From positions 1 through 64,000 of the forward strand of contig JAUCBJ010005498.1 in assembly GCA_032718475.1 (NCBI GenBank): a stretch of DNA of 64,000 nucleotides, written 5' to 3'. A model generated the notes under the pieces. The model made no database searches. It was not told the DNA's origin and saw nothing but the letters and a program-made list of their open reading frames with translations. Position numbers and translations under genes: made by a program. The stretch comes from Nemertoderma westbladi. Its lineage: Eukaryota; Xenacoelomorpha; Nemertodermatida; Nemertodermatidae. Below, one piece after another: positions 1-13,814 of the stretch (its first letter is position 1; every line of letters starts with the position of its first letter).

Positions 1-500
1 CATAAAGGCCTGTAAAAGGCCATTAAAAAGGATATGGCCCCTACAAAACAATGCCCCCTGTCATAAAGGCCTGTTTACACGTGGCAACTTTTAGAGCAAC
101 TTTCTCGGCAACTAGCAACGTGTTTGGAGCAATTTAATTTAATCGCTGTTTAATGTTTACACGTGGCAACTTTACCAGCAACTTCACCAGCAACTTGGCC
201 GGAAACTTTTATAGCAACTTGGCTATTTTGACTGTAAAATAGTGGGTACTGGTTCAGTATGCATACACCCCTCACCAAATTAAATATTTACTAGCTAGTT
301 TTTGATAATTTCTTTTTTTTGAAATTTAGCCATTTTATTTTGAAAAAAATTAATATTCTAGAACAAATATTTTCTTTAGACAAAGGCCTGGTTAGTATTT
401 AAAAAGAACGGGATGGATATAATACGTATATATAATGAATAAAATAACCTTTTAGGCCGCGTTCACACTACCGAGTCAAAGTCAAAGTTAACCCTATTAA
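1..500. other. AT-rich non-coding DNA with a short duplicated motif
   Basis: No credible gene. The 18-nt word TTTACACGTGGCAACTTT occurs at 74-91 and again at 156-173, embedded in a run of short GCAACTT words between about 84 and 225. This looks like the remains of a small degenerate tandem duplication. Nothing else is recognised. Confidence 0.5.
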
Positions 501-510
501 ACTTGGGGTG

Positions 511-540
511 GAGGGGGCCAATATGACCCCCCCCCCCCCG
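511..540 (+). repeat. Left copy of a C-tract direct repeat
   Basis: A GAGGGG..CAATATGACC block followed by a run of about 13 C. A near-identical block lies at 1911-1939 in the same orientation. The two copies bracket about 1.4 kb, so they may be the ends of a mobile or duplicated unit, but no coding capacity was seen between them. Confidence 0.6.
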
Positions 541-699
541 TGGTTTTTTTATTGTAATTCTGAAACAAATGCAGTTGGGAATCTGAAATTTTATGAATTT
601 TCCTAAAAATCTATTGTATTCCTAGTAGTGAAAACCGTTTTCAAAAATATTGGGTAGTTTTCGAGTTATAGCACCATTTTTTAACCCTACTTTTGGCAC

Positions 700-1560
700 T
701 TTTTTTGAAACGTTTTTTGAAAATTACATTTCATTAAATATGAATTGTAACATCTCTATTTTTTATTTACACCGGTTTTTTGGTCTTAGCAATTGGATGG
801 AATTCATATAAATTGATTTAGAAATTTTAAACTTGTTTTTTTCGGCGGTTGCCAAATTTTGGTGCCAGCACCAAATTATGAAATATGTCAATTTTGTAAA
901 TTGATTGTTTGAAACTTGTTTTTTACGCAATTGGGGTTTTTTGGGGTTCTGGTTTCGATGAAATATATACGAGTTGCACCAAGCGTATCAAATTTGTATT
1001 TTTCGGTGCTTTGTGCAAATTTTGGTGCTAGCACGAAATTTTGAAAATCCATTCAATAGATAAAATTGCTTGTGACAATTTATTTCTTGCATTTTAGAGG
1101 TTTATGGCTGTTCTGAATTCAATGGAATATATTATTATCGAACTAGACATCTCAAACTTGAATTTTTCGGAAGTGGATGCAAAATGTTTTGAAAACCATC
1201 AAATATATCAATTGATTGTGCCATCTTGTTTCTTGCGTTATACGGGTTTGTTAGGGTTCTGAATTCAATGGAAACAGTAAAAATTTCATAAGAGTTTTCT
1301 AACTTGTATTTTTCGCCGGTGGGTGAAAATTGTTGTGCCAGCACCAAATTTTGGAAAATGAGTAAATTGATCAGTAGATAGTATCATCTTGTTTCTTGCG
1401 TTATACGGGTTTATGAGGGTCCTGAATCCGATGAAATCAATAAAAACAGCACTGGACATCGCAAACTTGTACTTTTTGGTGATGGGTACGAAATTTGGTG
1501 CTAGCACCAAAATTTGTCAAATTACGCCGAAAAATACAAGTAGCAATGATCTGGCATATT
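700..1560. repeat. Degenerate ~160-bp tandem repeat with a palindromic core
   Basis: Blocks of about 160 bp recur with strong divergence. Each carries an AACTTG.ATTTTTCGG-like stretch and then the near-palindrome TTTGGTGCTAGCACCAAA or a variant. Cores lie near 860, 1023, 1333 and 1497; the block near 1180 lacks a clear core. The short open frames here on both strands are translations of the repeat. No promoter or gene is evident. Confidence 0.55.
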
Positions 1561-1910
1561 TGAAATGTATTCCATTAGAATCAGCGCCCTAGAAAACCTG
1601 AAAATGTGAATTTATAGCATCATATAAGTGAATTAAAAATTTTGTGTTCTAACTGAAAAGTGCTGGTTACTTGTTTTTTCATTTTTTTCCTACGCAGAGA
1701 GGACTAAACAGCCATTTATGGTAATCATATCATTTTTAAATATTTTCCAATGTATTTTGCGCCCCAGAAAACCTATTTTGAAAAACAATTAGCCGAAAAA
1801 TGTAACTTTCAAATTTTTTGAAAATTGTGCACTACTTGTAATTTTGGTGCTGCAATATTACCACCCCAGTAAATTCAGACGTTTTCGTTAATATTTGTAG
1901 ATTTTAGAGG

Positions 1911-1939
1911 GAGGGGTCAATATGACCCCCCCCCCCCCC
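1911..1939 (+). repeat. Right copy of the C-tract direct repeat
   Basis: Matches 511-540 (GAGGGG.CAATATGACC plus a C run). It ends just where the 22-bp inverted array begins. Confidence 0.6.
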
Positions 1940-1954
1940 TGACTTATCTTTCAT

Positions 1955-2548
1955 ATTATCTTTATATATTATCATATTATCTTTCAGTATTTACTGAATT
2001 ATCTTTCAGTATTTACTGAATTATCTTTTTAGTATTTACTGAATTATCTTTCAGTATTTACTGAATTATCTTTCAGTATGTACTGAATTATCTTTCAGTA
2101 TTTACTGAATTATCTTTCAGTATGTACTGAATTATCTTTCAGTATTTACTGAATTATCTTTCAGTATTTACTGAATTATCTTTCAGTATTTACTGATTCA
2201 GTAAATACTGAAAAAGATAATTCAGTAAATACTGAAAGATAATTCAGTAAATACTGAAAGATAATTCAGTAAATACTGAAAGATAATTCAGTACATACTG
2301 AAAGATAATTCAGTAAATACTGAAAAGATAATTCAGTAAATACTGAAAGATAATTCAGTAAATACTGAAAGATAATTCAGTAAATACTGAAAGATAATCA
2401 CTGAAAGATAAATACGTTACTGAAAGATAATTAAGTATTACTGAAAGATAATTCAGTAAATACTGAAAGATAATTCAGTAAATACTAAAAGATAATTCAG
2501 TAAATACTGAAAGATAATTCAGTAAATACTGAAAGATAATTCAGTAAA
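1955..2548. repeat. Head-to-head 22-bp minisatellite (long palindrome)
   Basis: The left arm (about 1955-2193) repeats TTATCTTTCAGTATTTACTG plus AA. At about 2195 the orientation flips through the centre TTTACTGATTCAGTAAAT. The right arm (about 2196-2548) carries the reverse-complement unit. The arms hold roughly 11 and 15 units and should pair to form a long hairpin or cruciform. Variants include TATG for TATT and missing parts of units near 2395-2440. Non-coding. Confidence 0.9.
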
Positions 2549-2559
2549 TTTTGTTGTAT

Positions 2560-2885
2560 GCGTTATTGTAGATATATATATTTTTTAAAATATCTGCAAA
2601 GGCATTTTTGGCTGTAGAATTAAATTGATAATAAATACTATTGTTTACCGCCAGGGGTGCAAGTTAAATTCATAAGAACTAAAGGCAATTTCCTTGTAAT
2701 TGTTTATTTTGGGCCAGTATGCCTAGATTGGGCCATTTTGTTCTAGGTGGGCCATATTTGCCCTAAGAGGACGTGTACCTTTTGGGCCATCGTAGTAGGA
2801 TTAGGGCCATTGCTCCAAGCCCAAGGCCATTTAAGGGCCATTGGACCTTTAAAAGGTGGCCCTAATAGTGGGAAAGCTTATATAT
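2560..2885. other. Non-coding spacer with repeated GGGCCAT words
   Basis: From about 2710 to 2870 the word GGGCCAT or its complement recurs many times at irregular spacing, probably a decayed simple repeat. No gene seen. Confidence 0.4.
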
Positions 2886-2892
2886 ATATATA

Positions 2893-3145
2893 TATAATAA
2901 TATATTAAGAATTCAAAAAGTGACAACTTATATGATCAATCAGTAAAAATTTATTTTTTTATTATTAGCTTTCGATAGCTCTCTCTATCTTTTTCAAATA
3001 AATTTTTAATTTAATTTTAATTTAATAATTTTTTTTTCATTTGAAAAAGATAGAGAGAGCTATCGAAAGCTAATAATAAAAAAATAAATTTTTAGTGATT
3101 GATCATATAAGTTGTCACTTTTTGAATTCTTAATATATTATTATA
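2893..3145. mobile_element. Palindromic MITE-like foldback element
   Basis: Two arms of about 107 bp (2893-2999 and 3039-3145) are near-perfect reverse complements, separated by about 40 bp of AT-rich loop. The outer ends are TATAATAATATATTAAG and its complement. The inner stem contains GATAGAGAGAGCTATCG. There is no coding capacity, and AT-rich TA repeats flank the left end. This is the form expected of a non-autonomous foldback or MITE, but no transposase or family is recognised and the target duplication is ambiguous in TA-rich flanks. Confidence 0.65.
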
Positions 3146-6031
<2,886 letters not shown>

Positions 6032-6489
6032 TAATTAAACCAAAATTTATTTCCAAGTTTGCGCTATCTAGTATAACAGTGGCTAGTGAGAAATTAAGAA
6101 TGCGGCCCCAGATCTGAAATTATACATAAGTTCGAGAACAGTTGATGGTCTAGGGAGGGACAGAGCCCCAGCGCGCGGGGGGTAGTGGGACTAGAAAGTA
6201 AACTAGAAGAATGTGAGTGATAGGAACTGATTGTATATCGGTATGTGTTTCTTTATTGGAATAAAAAATTTACATATTTGACATTTGTTTACGATGAGAG
6301 AATAATAAGCAGACATATGTCTGAGAGGACATAGATCTCTTCAAGCTATGCCTGTGGGATTATTTCACTGTTAAAGTAGATATCTACAGTACTACGTAAA
6401 AACTTTCTAAATCCGACGTATTTTGCCTTGATTTGTAGTAGTTGTAATATGCCTATTTCCTACCGTAGTTATAATTTCACTGGGGTTTC

Positions 6490-6566
6490 CATTGGCGCAG
6501 TGGTCGAGTAGGTTAAGGCGCGGGTTACATTCTAAGTAGGTCAGGGGTTCGAATCTGGGTCGGTAA
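6490..6566 (+). mobile_element. tRNA-derived SINE head or tRNA pseudogene
   Basis: A Pol III type 2 promoter is visible: an A-box-like TGGTCGAGTAGG near 6502 and a B-box-like GGTTCGAATCT near 6547, about 45 nt apart. The order GTGGTCGAG..GGTTAAGGC resembles class II (Leu/Ser type) tRNAs. The acceptor and T stems do not pair well and there is no convincing long variable arm, so this is not a working tRNA gene. A SINE head or tRNA relic is more likely. Confidence 0.55.
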
Positions 6567-6599
6567 ATTTGTATTTTTGGCTATTATATTTTCGATTTC

Positions 6600-6960
6600 A
6601 TTAAATTGGATACGCCAATGGGGTGCGTACAACATGTGGAACGATGGGTTGGGCCAATCATAGGGCACTTGACAATTTATTGCTCCAATGTGCGTGCATA
6701 GAATGTTCTAGTTGATTCCATGCTTAGGATTTGCTATATAAGGGGTGGTTTGCCCTTCGGTTATCACTTATCACACACCTTGTAAAAACTTATTCTAACT
6801 ACTAATCATCTTGGTTACTTAGCTTATTAGTTATTACCCTTAACTTAATTTACTATCTTTAGTTTAATCCCCCTTTGTTATTTTGTAAAGTTAAGTTGAT
6901 AAGTCTTTGTCATTTTATGTTAAATATACTGCAAACTCTCAGCCATGTAGTTTTAACATA
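6600..6960 (+). promoter_or_regulatory. Possible Pol II promoter or LTR-like segment
   Basis: A clean TATATAAG box lies at 6735-6742 followed by GGGGTGG, in a segment that separates the tRNA-like head from the dispersed repeat at 6966. The arrangement could be an LTR or the promoter of a transposon. I found no second LTR, primer-binding site or coding region to prove it. Confidence 0.3.
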
Positions 6961-6965
6961 TCTAT

Positions 6966-7300
6966 CCTGAGACAGCCAAACGCTTCAGAGAATGGCTGCC
7001 TAGACCGTTAGGCTTCAGCAACGCAAGGGAAAAGATGTCCACGACGCATTAGAGAGCCCACATTATCTTCGCCCACGCCCATTCAAGAGTATGCCTCACT
7101 GCCAGAAAGCGCCCACGTCAGTGGAAGGTAAGACTTTGTTCGACGCCCTTGCCCGCCGTAAGACCTTAGATCAGGGTGAAGTGTGATGCCATCCTGGGAC
7201 GCCGTAAAATGTAGGATTTAATATCTCAGATTCAGACAGGAAAAACCCCGGTCAACCTGTATCTTCTACAGGTGTGAGCTGTTGCTGTTCGTCAGTACGC
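6966..7300 (+). repeat. Dispersed repeat, copy 1
   Basis: Shares long blocks with 63118-63390, including AATGGCTGCCTAGACC, CGACGCA-type words, GTAAGACCTTAGATCAGGG and ACAGGTGTG, in the same order and spacing. A short shared frame reads EWLPRPL...S.AR in both copies and then stops. The element family is not recognised. Confidence 0.65.
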
Positions 7301-8793
7301 GCAAGTACACTTAGGTGCGAATATCACGCTCTATAATTTGGTGATTTGCAGTACTGACAGTACAGTACCGGTTAGCTTTGTAGACCTTATAGTTTGGCTG
7401 ACCTGTCTGATTCCAAAGTATTTGATCAGGCAAGAGGCAGCTTTCTGCTACCGGCACACGTTTGGCTTAGGGAGGTTTACTAACATCCTACCGCGCCCTT
7501 GCCTCGTACTGATAGGTATTTACTGCTGACCAACGCAGTAACAAAGTTCTAGAATCGAATATATATACCAGATCAGCTATACATTACGGTAGTAAATTAA
7601 CACCTATTTCCTTATCTCATAATCAGAATCTCGTATTTGTGCCGATCACGGGTGTAGTTACTAACACCGTAACTGCCCGGTTGAGTTGTGAATGAAGGAG
7701 GAGAGAGCCCTTTTGAAGTCAGTTTGTAAGTATTGCGCCTACAGCGTGCGACTAGCTTATTTGAGTAGCTAGCACACAGTATTGTTATTTTGATTAAAAT
7801 CACCAAAACCTAGTATAACAGCGATACACCAAAATTGTTTTATTCGTAACACACACACACACACACACACGCATCTTGAAATCTACTAGCTACTGATTAC
7901 AGTAAGAAATATTCTATTATTTGAGGAGATATTTGGTATTTGTTTTACTCAGGCAGGGAGGCCCCCTTTTGACTGCTATTTTCCTGTCGGCAATATTGTT
8001 TTACGCTAGTGTCGTTGACCCGCTAGCTCGTATATACCCCATATAAATCACACCGCGGTAAGTTTACAGTATTTAGGTCCATTAGCGATAGTTAGGATTC
8101 GCTACGCGGGGATTGTTTTCCTGTGAGTTTGGTCTGTATCTGTAGACTGTACATCTGCCTCACCGGTTAGAGGCCGGCCATCCTGTTCGTCTAGTTAGCC
8201 CGGGCATTTGATTAGCCCACGTATTGGAATAGACATCAGGCTCCATTCCTCGCCAATAGTAGTTTGTGTACTTAGTATCTGTTTATTTAGACACCCTGGA
8301 CTGGGATTTCTTGTCAGATACTGTACGAGCCCTGTGACGGGATCCGAAAATCCCGGTTTATCCGGTGTCTAATCTATGCATCCCCGCCGTGTGTATGTGA
8401 AAAGAGTTCTGGGTTGTTGAATAACTCTGACTATTGTTGATATATATATAGATGGAATATAAGCAAAAGTGAATAAAGGTACCGGTATAATGGCTGAATA
8501 TTGATGTACAGACGGAGATGGTGATTAGAGTTCCGGTACTGCCCTAACTAACTGACTTACTAAAGTGAATAAATGATACAATGAATGGTAGTATATATTG
8601 CACTGGTTGGCCGTATTACGTTACTCAGTGGATGCCTTCCCCCCCATTGGCTAATAACTCATTTCTCACCCTCCCATCTCTCTGGGAGTGTTTCCCCCTG
8701 CTGCTATCACTCTCTCCCTCCCGGAGGTGTAACCTCTGACCCCCGCTGTGTGTGTGTCCCTTTGGCGTTTGTCGCCCCGCTTATTGGGGTGAT
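7301..8793. other. Non-coding region with a CA microsatellite
   Basis: No supported gene. A pure (AC)n run lies at about 7849-7870. The region is less AT-rich than its surroundings, and the short open frames on both strands match no family I know. It is probably old transposon-derived sequence. Confidence 0.45.
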
Positions 8794-8821
8794 ACAAGGT
8801 TGATTTGGTAATCAACCTTGT
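8794..8821. repeat. 12-bp perfect hairpin
   Basis: ACAAGGTTGATT at 8794-8805 pairs with AATCAACCTTGT at 8810-8821 across a 4-nt loop. It lies just before the CR1-type element. Role unknown. Confidence 0.6.
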
Positions 8822-8844
8822 ACTCCCAATATTGCTTAAAGCCA

Positions 8845-10190
8845 ACTTTGTGGGGTGGTTAAACTCACGGAGAGAGTAGTTGCAAGACAGTTAATGCATC
8901 ATTTAACTATAAACTCACTACATGAACCTTTTCAGAGTGCCTATTGTAGCGCACAAAGTGTTGAGACCGCCTTATTGCGTACGACGTTTTACGATGCATT
9001 GATGATGGTGAGTGTTATTTTGATAATGCTAGATCTATCCACTGCTTTCGATCTGATCAATCACGATATATTGCTTTCCACTCTAAAGAGCGATTTTGGT
9101 ATCTACGGCCAGACTCTAAATTGGTTCAAATCTTATTTGTCAGATCAGACACAGAATGTTCAGATAGGCTCAGCACAATCTGCTTCCAGAACAGTTCGGT
9201 ACTTGGACCCTTGTTTTTCACACTGTATACTCGGTCACTATTTAGCGTTATTGCAAAATATGGTCTGGGGTATCATTTGTATGCCGACGATACACAAATA
9301 TATATTTTGTTCAAGCGTGAAAACTTGTCCAATGCGATACTGTTAAGTGAAAAATGTATAATTGAAGTAAAGCAATGACTAGACACAATGAGCAGACTAG
9401 ACACTGGATGAAGATGAACCCTGACAAAACAGAATTCATAGTATGTCAGTCAAAGTTCTCCCAACTAGTGCCAACTCAAAGTTTGCATATTGAAAATAAC
9501 CAGGTGTTTAATATTATATATATAATAATATATTGGCTTTGTTGTCGATCAACATATGATGTTTGATAAACAAATCTCTAATGTGGTTCGTAGTTGCTTA
9601 CTTGCTTTCATCAACTGAGAAACTTGTCGCGCATACAGTTATACCTACCTAAAAACCATCTTAAAACAGTAATTCACGCATTGATATCATCTAGATTGGA
9701 CTCCAATAATGCTCTTTACTTCGGATTATCCAATAAGTCCATAAAGCGATTACAACACGTCCAAAACTGTGCTGCGCGGTTACTACGTAAAATCGGTAAA
9801 CGCCGAGCATTCTCTATTGCGGGCCCACTAGTCTGGAATGCACTCCCGAGTGAATTGTGGCACATTAACTCATTAACACTATTTAAATCGCGTCTTAAGA
9901 CACACCACTTCATTGAAGAATACCAATCGTGAAAGGGATGCTACATTTTCGAATTTATAATTGTAATTACCTATCTCCTGCTGCGTGTTTTTAAAGTTTT
10001 TTAAATCAAATATTTATTTTAACTGAACTCACCTTAGCAGATCGCTAAATTATTTAATCTTTGGATTATTTTAAAAACTGGTACCTGGACTCATTTTTAA
10101 AAATAAAAGCGCTTAGAGCTTAAATGTTTGATTTTGGTATTAGCGCTATATAAATAAAGATATATATTATTATTATTATTATTGTAGTAT
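8845..10190 (+). mobile_element. CR1/L2-type non-LTR retrotransposon, 5'-truncated and frameshifted
   Basis: Reverse-transcriptase palm pieces are plain in two plus frames. The first has QSAY....VETALL and [16 protein letters not shown], then [14 protein letters not shown] (8855-9200). The second has [11 protein letters not shown] and the catalytic [11 protein letters not shown] (about 9200-9310). A C-terminal part follows at 9594-9932: RLQHVQNCAARLL, then FSIAGPLVWNALPSEL and FKSRLKTH, typical of CR1/L2-group ORF2. The 3' end near 10130-10190 has GCGCTATATAAATAAAG and an ATT microsatellite tail, also usual for the group. The endonuclease is missing, and frameshifts near 9190 and 9380 plus stops break the ORF. 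A dead copy. Confidence 0.9.
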
Positions 10191-10310
10191 TATAGTTAAA
10201 CCTATGTTAATGTTCCACTGTAATGCTAACAGCACAGATAGCGCAATGGCGTTACGGCTACTCTATTGTAAGTATAATAATAAGTAATTACGCATTAGTT
10301 GTAATAAGTA
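10191..10310. other. Short non-coding spacer between two LINE fragments
   Basis: AT-rich sequence with nothing recognisable. Confidence 0.4.
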
Positions 10311-10640
10311 TTACATCGGCACAGGACTTTGTATTGTACTACTACTATGTAGGGCGAGCGAGATCGGACAGACAGTTGAAATGAGACCCTTCCAGGCTTC
10401 CCGATTCTCCTTAGTTGTCGCAATTTCGTTTCTCCCAAGTTCAGCATCCCTTTCAAGTTGATCTATATATGTTATGGCCGTTCGTCCACGGGTACGCTTT
10501 CCATGAGTTGGTTGCCAGAAAAGTAGATCTGATATGACCTCGTCTTTACTTCTCCAACAGTGCCCACTGAATCTTAATCTGCGTTGACGGAGGGTGGTTG
10601 ATACAGGTGGTATAGTACCATAAAGCTCGGCGTTTGTCAT
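10311..10640 (-). mobile_element. LINE ORF2 C-terminal fragment
   Basis: The minus frame holds RQRRLRFSGHCWRSKDEVIS, LLFWQPTHGKRTRGRTAITY, DQLERDAEL and NREAWKGLI. This is the conserved C-terminal tail that follows reverse transcriptase in a common group of animal non-LTR elements. The tails at 25.9-26.1 kb and 63.4-63.8 kb are from related but different elements. Only the tail remains. Confidence 0.75.
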
Positions 10641-10764
10641 GTGTTGTCTCCAGCTGATGTTTAGGGCTGCATTTACTAGTCCTGTGTACCAACCATGGTT
10701 CAGGTTGGTTCAGGTGATTTTAGTTCGTTTTTCAATGCCTGTGTACACTAATGTAATCAACTGC

Positions 10765-13344
10765 TAGGTTTAGTTTTTTCAGCTGATATAGTTTTTAACT
10801 TTATTCAGCTGATATAGTTTGTAAGTTTATTCAACTGATATAGTTTGTAAGTTTATTCAGCTGAAATAGTTTGTAAGTTTATTCAGCAGATATAGTTTGT
10901 AAGTTTATTCAGCTGATATAGTTTGTAAGTTTATTCAGCTGATATAGTTTGTAAGTTTATTCAGCTGATATAAGTTTATTCAGCTGATATAAGTTTATTC
11001 GGCTGATATAGTTTGTAAGTTTATTCAGCTGATATAAGTTTATTCAGCTGATATAGTTTGTAAGTTTATTCAGATGATATAAGTTTATTCAGCTGATATA
11101 GTTTGTAAGTATATTCAGCTGATATAAGTTTATTCAGCTGATATAGTTTGTAAGTTTATTCAGCTGATATGGTTTGTAAGTTTATTAAGCTGATATAGTT
11201 TGTAAGTTTATTCAGCTGATATGGTTTGTAAGTTTATTAAGCTGATATAGTTTGTAAGTTATTCAGCTGATATAGTTTGTAAGTTTATTCAGCTGATATA
11301 GTATGTAAATTTATTCAGCTGTTTTATAGTTTGTAAATTTATTCAGCTGATATAGTTTGTAAGTTTATTCAGCTGATATAGTTTGTAAGTTTATTCAGCT
11401 GATATAGTTTGTAAGTTTATTCAGCTGATATAGTTTGTAAGTTTATTCAGCTGATATACTTTGTAAGTTTATTCAGCTGATATAGTTTGTAAGTTTATTC
11501 AGCTGATATAGTTTGTAAGTTTATTCAGCTGATATAGTTTGTAAGTTTATTCAGCTGAAATAGTTTGTAAGTTTATTCAGCTGAAAATAGTTTGTAAGTT
11601 TATTCAGCTGAAATAGTTTGTAAGTTTATTCAGCTGATATAGTTTGTAAGTTTATTCAGCTGATATAGTTTGTAAGTTTATTCAGCTGATATAGTTTGTA
11701 AAGTTTATTCAGCTGATATAGTTTGTAAGTTTATTCAGCTGATATAGTTTGTAAGTTTATTCAGCTGATATAGTTTGTAAGTTTATTCAGCTGATATAGT
11801 TTGTAAGTTTATTCAGCTGAAATAGTTTGTAAGTTTATTCAGCTGATATAGTTTGTAAGTTTATTCAGCTGATATAGTTTGTACGTTTATTCAGCTGATA
11901 TAGTTTGTAAGTTTATTCAGCTGATATAGTTTGTACGTTTATTCAGCTGATATAGTTTGTAAGTTTATTCAGCTGATATAGTTTGTAAGTTTATTCAGCT
12001 GATATAGTTTGTAAGTTTATTCAGCTGATATAGTTTGTAAGTTTATTCAGCTGGTATAGTTTGTAAGTTTATTCAGCTGTTATAGTTTGTAAGTTTATTC
12101 AACTGATATAGTTTGTAAGTTTATTCAGCTGATATAGTTTGTAAGTTTATTCAGCTGATATAGTTTGTAAGTTTATTCAGCTGATATAGTTTGTAAGTTT
12201 ATTCAGCTGAAATAGTTTGTAAGTTTATTCAGCTGATATAGTTTGTAAGTTTATTCAGCTGAAATAGTTTGTAAGTTTATTCAGCTGATATAGTTTGTAA
12301 GTTTATTCAGCTGATATAGTTTGTAAGTTTATTCAGCTGATATAGTTTGTAAGTTTATTCAGCTGATATAGTTTGTAAGTTTATTCAGCTGATATAGTTT
12401 GTAAGTTTATTCAGCTGATATAGTTTGTAAGTTTATTCAGCTGAAATAGTTTGTAAGTTTATTCAGCTGATATAGTTTGTAAGTTTATTCAGCTGATATA
12501 GTTTGTAAGTTTATTCAGCTGATATAGTTTGTAAGTTTATTCAGCTGATATAGTTTGTAAGTTTATTCAGCTGATATAGTTTGTAAGTTTATTCAGCTGA
12601 TATAGTTTGTAAGTTTATTCAGCTGATATAGTTTGTAAGTTTATTCAGCTGAAATAGTTTGTAAGTTTATTCAGCTGATATAGTTTGTAAGTTTATTCAG
12701 CTGATATAGTTTGTAAGTTTATTCAGCTGATATAGTTTGTAAGTTTATTCAGCTGATATAGTTTGTAAGTTTATTCAGCTGATATAGTTTGTAAGTTTAT
12801 TCAGCTGATATAGTTTGTAAGTTTATTCAGCTGATATAGTTTGTAAGTTTATTAAGCTGATATAGTTTGTAAGTTTATTCAGCTGAAATAGTTTGTAAGT
12901 TTATTCAGCTGATATAGTTTGTAAGTTTATTCAGCTGATATAGTTTGTAAGTTTATTCAGCTGATATAGTTTGTAAGTTTATTCAGCTGATATAGTTTGT
13001 AAGTTTATTCAGCTGATATAGTTTGTAAGTTTATTCAGCTGATATAGTTTGTAAGTTTATTCAGCTGATATAGTTTGTAAGTTTATTCAGCTGATATAGT
13101 TTGTAAGTTTATTCAACTGATATAGTTTGTAAGTTTACTCAGTTGATATAGTTTGTAAGTTTATTCAGCTGATATAGTTTGTAAGTTTATTCAGTTGATA
13201 TAGTTTGTAAGTTTATTCAGCTGATATAGTTTGTAAGTTTATTCAGCTGATATAGTTTGTAAGTTTATTCAGTTAATATAGTTTGTAAGTTTATTCAGCT
13301 GAAATAGTTTGTAAGTTTATTCAGAGCTGATATAGTTTGTAAGT
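10765..13344. repeat. 26-bp satellite derived from the receptor gene's stop codon and 3'UTR
   Basis: About 100 tandem copies of a 26-bp unit, read on the minus strand as CAGCTGAATAAAC followed by TTACAAACTATAT. The first unit overlaps the last exon: its CAGCTGAATAA is the end of the coding sequence at 13355-13345, including the stop codon. Each copy therefore carries a duplicate of the stop codon and of an AATAAA poly(A) hexamer. Units are most divergent toward the low-coordinate end (10765-11340, with shortened and AAGCTG forms) and most uniform between 11340 and 13100. Confidence 0.95.
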
Positions 13345-13349
13345 TTATT
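13344..13349 (-). terminator. AATAAA polyadenylation hexamer overlapping the stop codon
   Basis: The minus-strand sequence GAATAAAC at the end of exon H places a canonical AATAAA across the TAA stop codon. It is the first of about 100 copies supplied by the 26-bp array, so the 3' end of the transcript may be heterogeneous. Use as a processing signal is inferred. Confidence 0.5.
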
Positions 13350-13617
13350 CAGCTGCCCCTTCAGTATCGCCTTCAACAGTTAGGAATATAATAATAGTTC
13401 CCACGACGAACGTGGTTGTGTACAATGCGAGACATATCCTATCGATTGTTAGTCCGACGTAACGCCAGTCTTCGTTAACCCTTTGGTACTCGTCCTCTGT
13501 TAACAGAAACTGGGTTATGTAGTTGAGGGCTGACATCGCTTGTTTAACGTCATTTCTTTGTCCCACCTTCTCTACTAGTGTCCCCAGTATCGGCTCATCT
13601 TCATCGATGTGTAACAC
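13345..13617 (-). CDS. nAChR-like subunit, exon H (loop end, TM4, stop)
   Basis: Last coding exon, 90 codons plus stop. It starts after the acceptor ATCATACAG (phase 0, joining exon G). The first part is the end of the intracellular loop with an amphipathic helix (LVEKVGQRNDVKQAMSALNY). Then comes EDEYQRVNEDWRYVGLTIDR, the usual MA-helix to TM4 junction of nicotinic subunits, and a hydrophobic TM4 (YVGLTIDRICLALYTTTFVV onward). The protein ends in GDTEGAAE. No post-TM4 extension is present. The stop codon is also the seed region of the 26-bp satellite that follows immediately. Confidence 0.9.
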   Translation of the reverse strand: MLHIDEDEPILGTLVEKVGQRNDVKQAMSALNYITQFLLTEDEYQRVNEDWRYVGLTIDRICLALYTTTFVVGTIIIFLTVEGDTEGAAE

Positions 13618-13814
13618 CTGTATGATCCGAAGTCTTTATGTTAATTAAAGTATTAATTATTTTATTATAAATAACCTTACCAATAATACAAACATACATT
13701 AATATATAAAAGTTTCAAACTTTTTAATTTTTAGGAGGACCGATCCATTCCTTTAATTACTATTATTTTTTATTACAGATAATGTAATGTGACAGTTGAT
13801 ATAACCAGTAGACA
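13618..13814. other. Intron sequence between exon H and the 39-bp array
   Basis: Short AT-rich stretch containing the exon H acceptor and its upstream tract. No gene. Confidence 0.6.

Noticed and set aside
6490-6566. Functional tRNA gene
   Set aside because: A- and B-box-like words are present, but the acceptor and T stems do not pair and no clear anticodon arm can be drawn.
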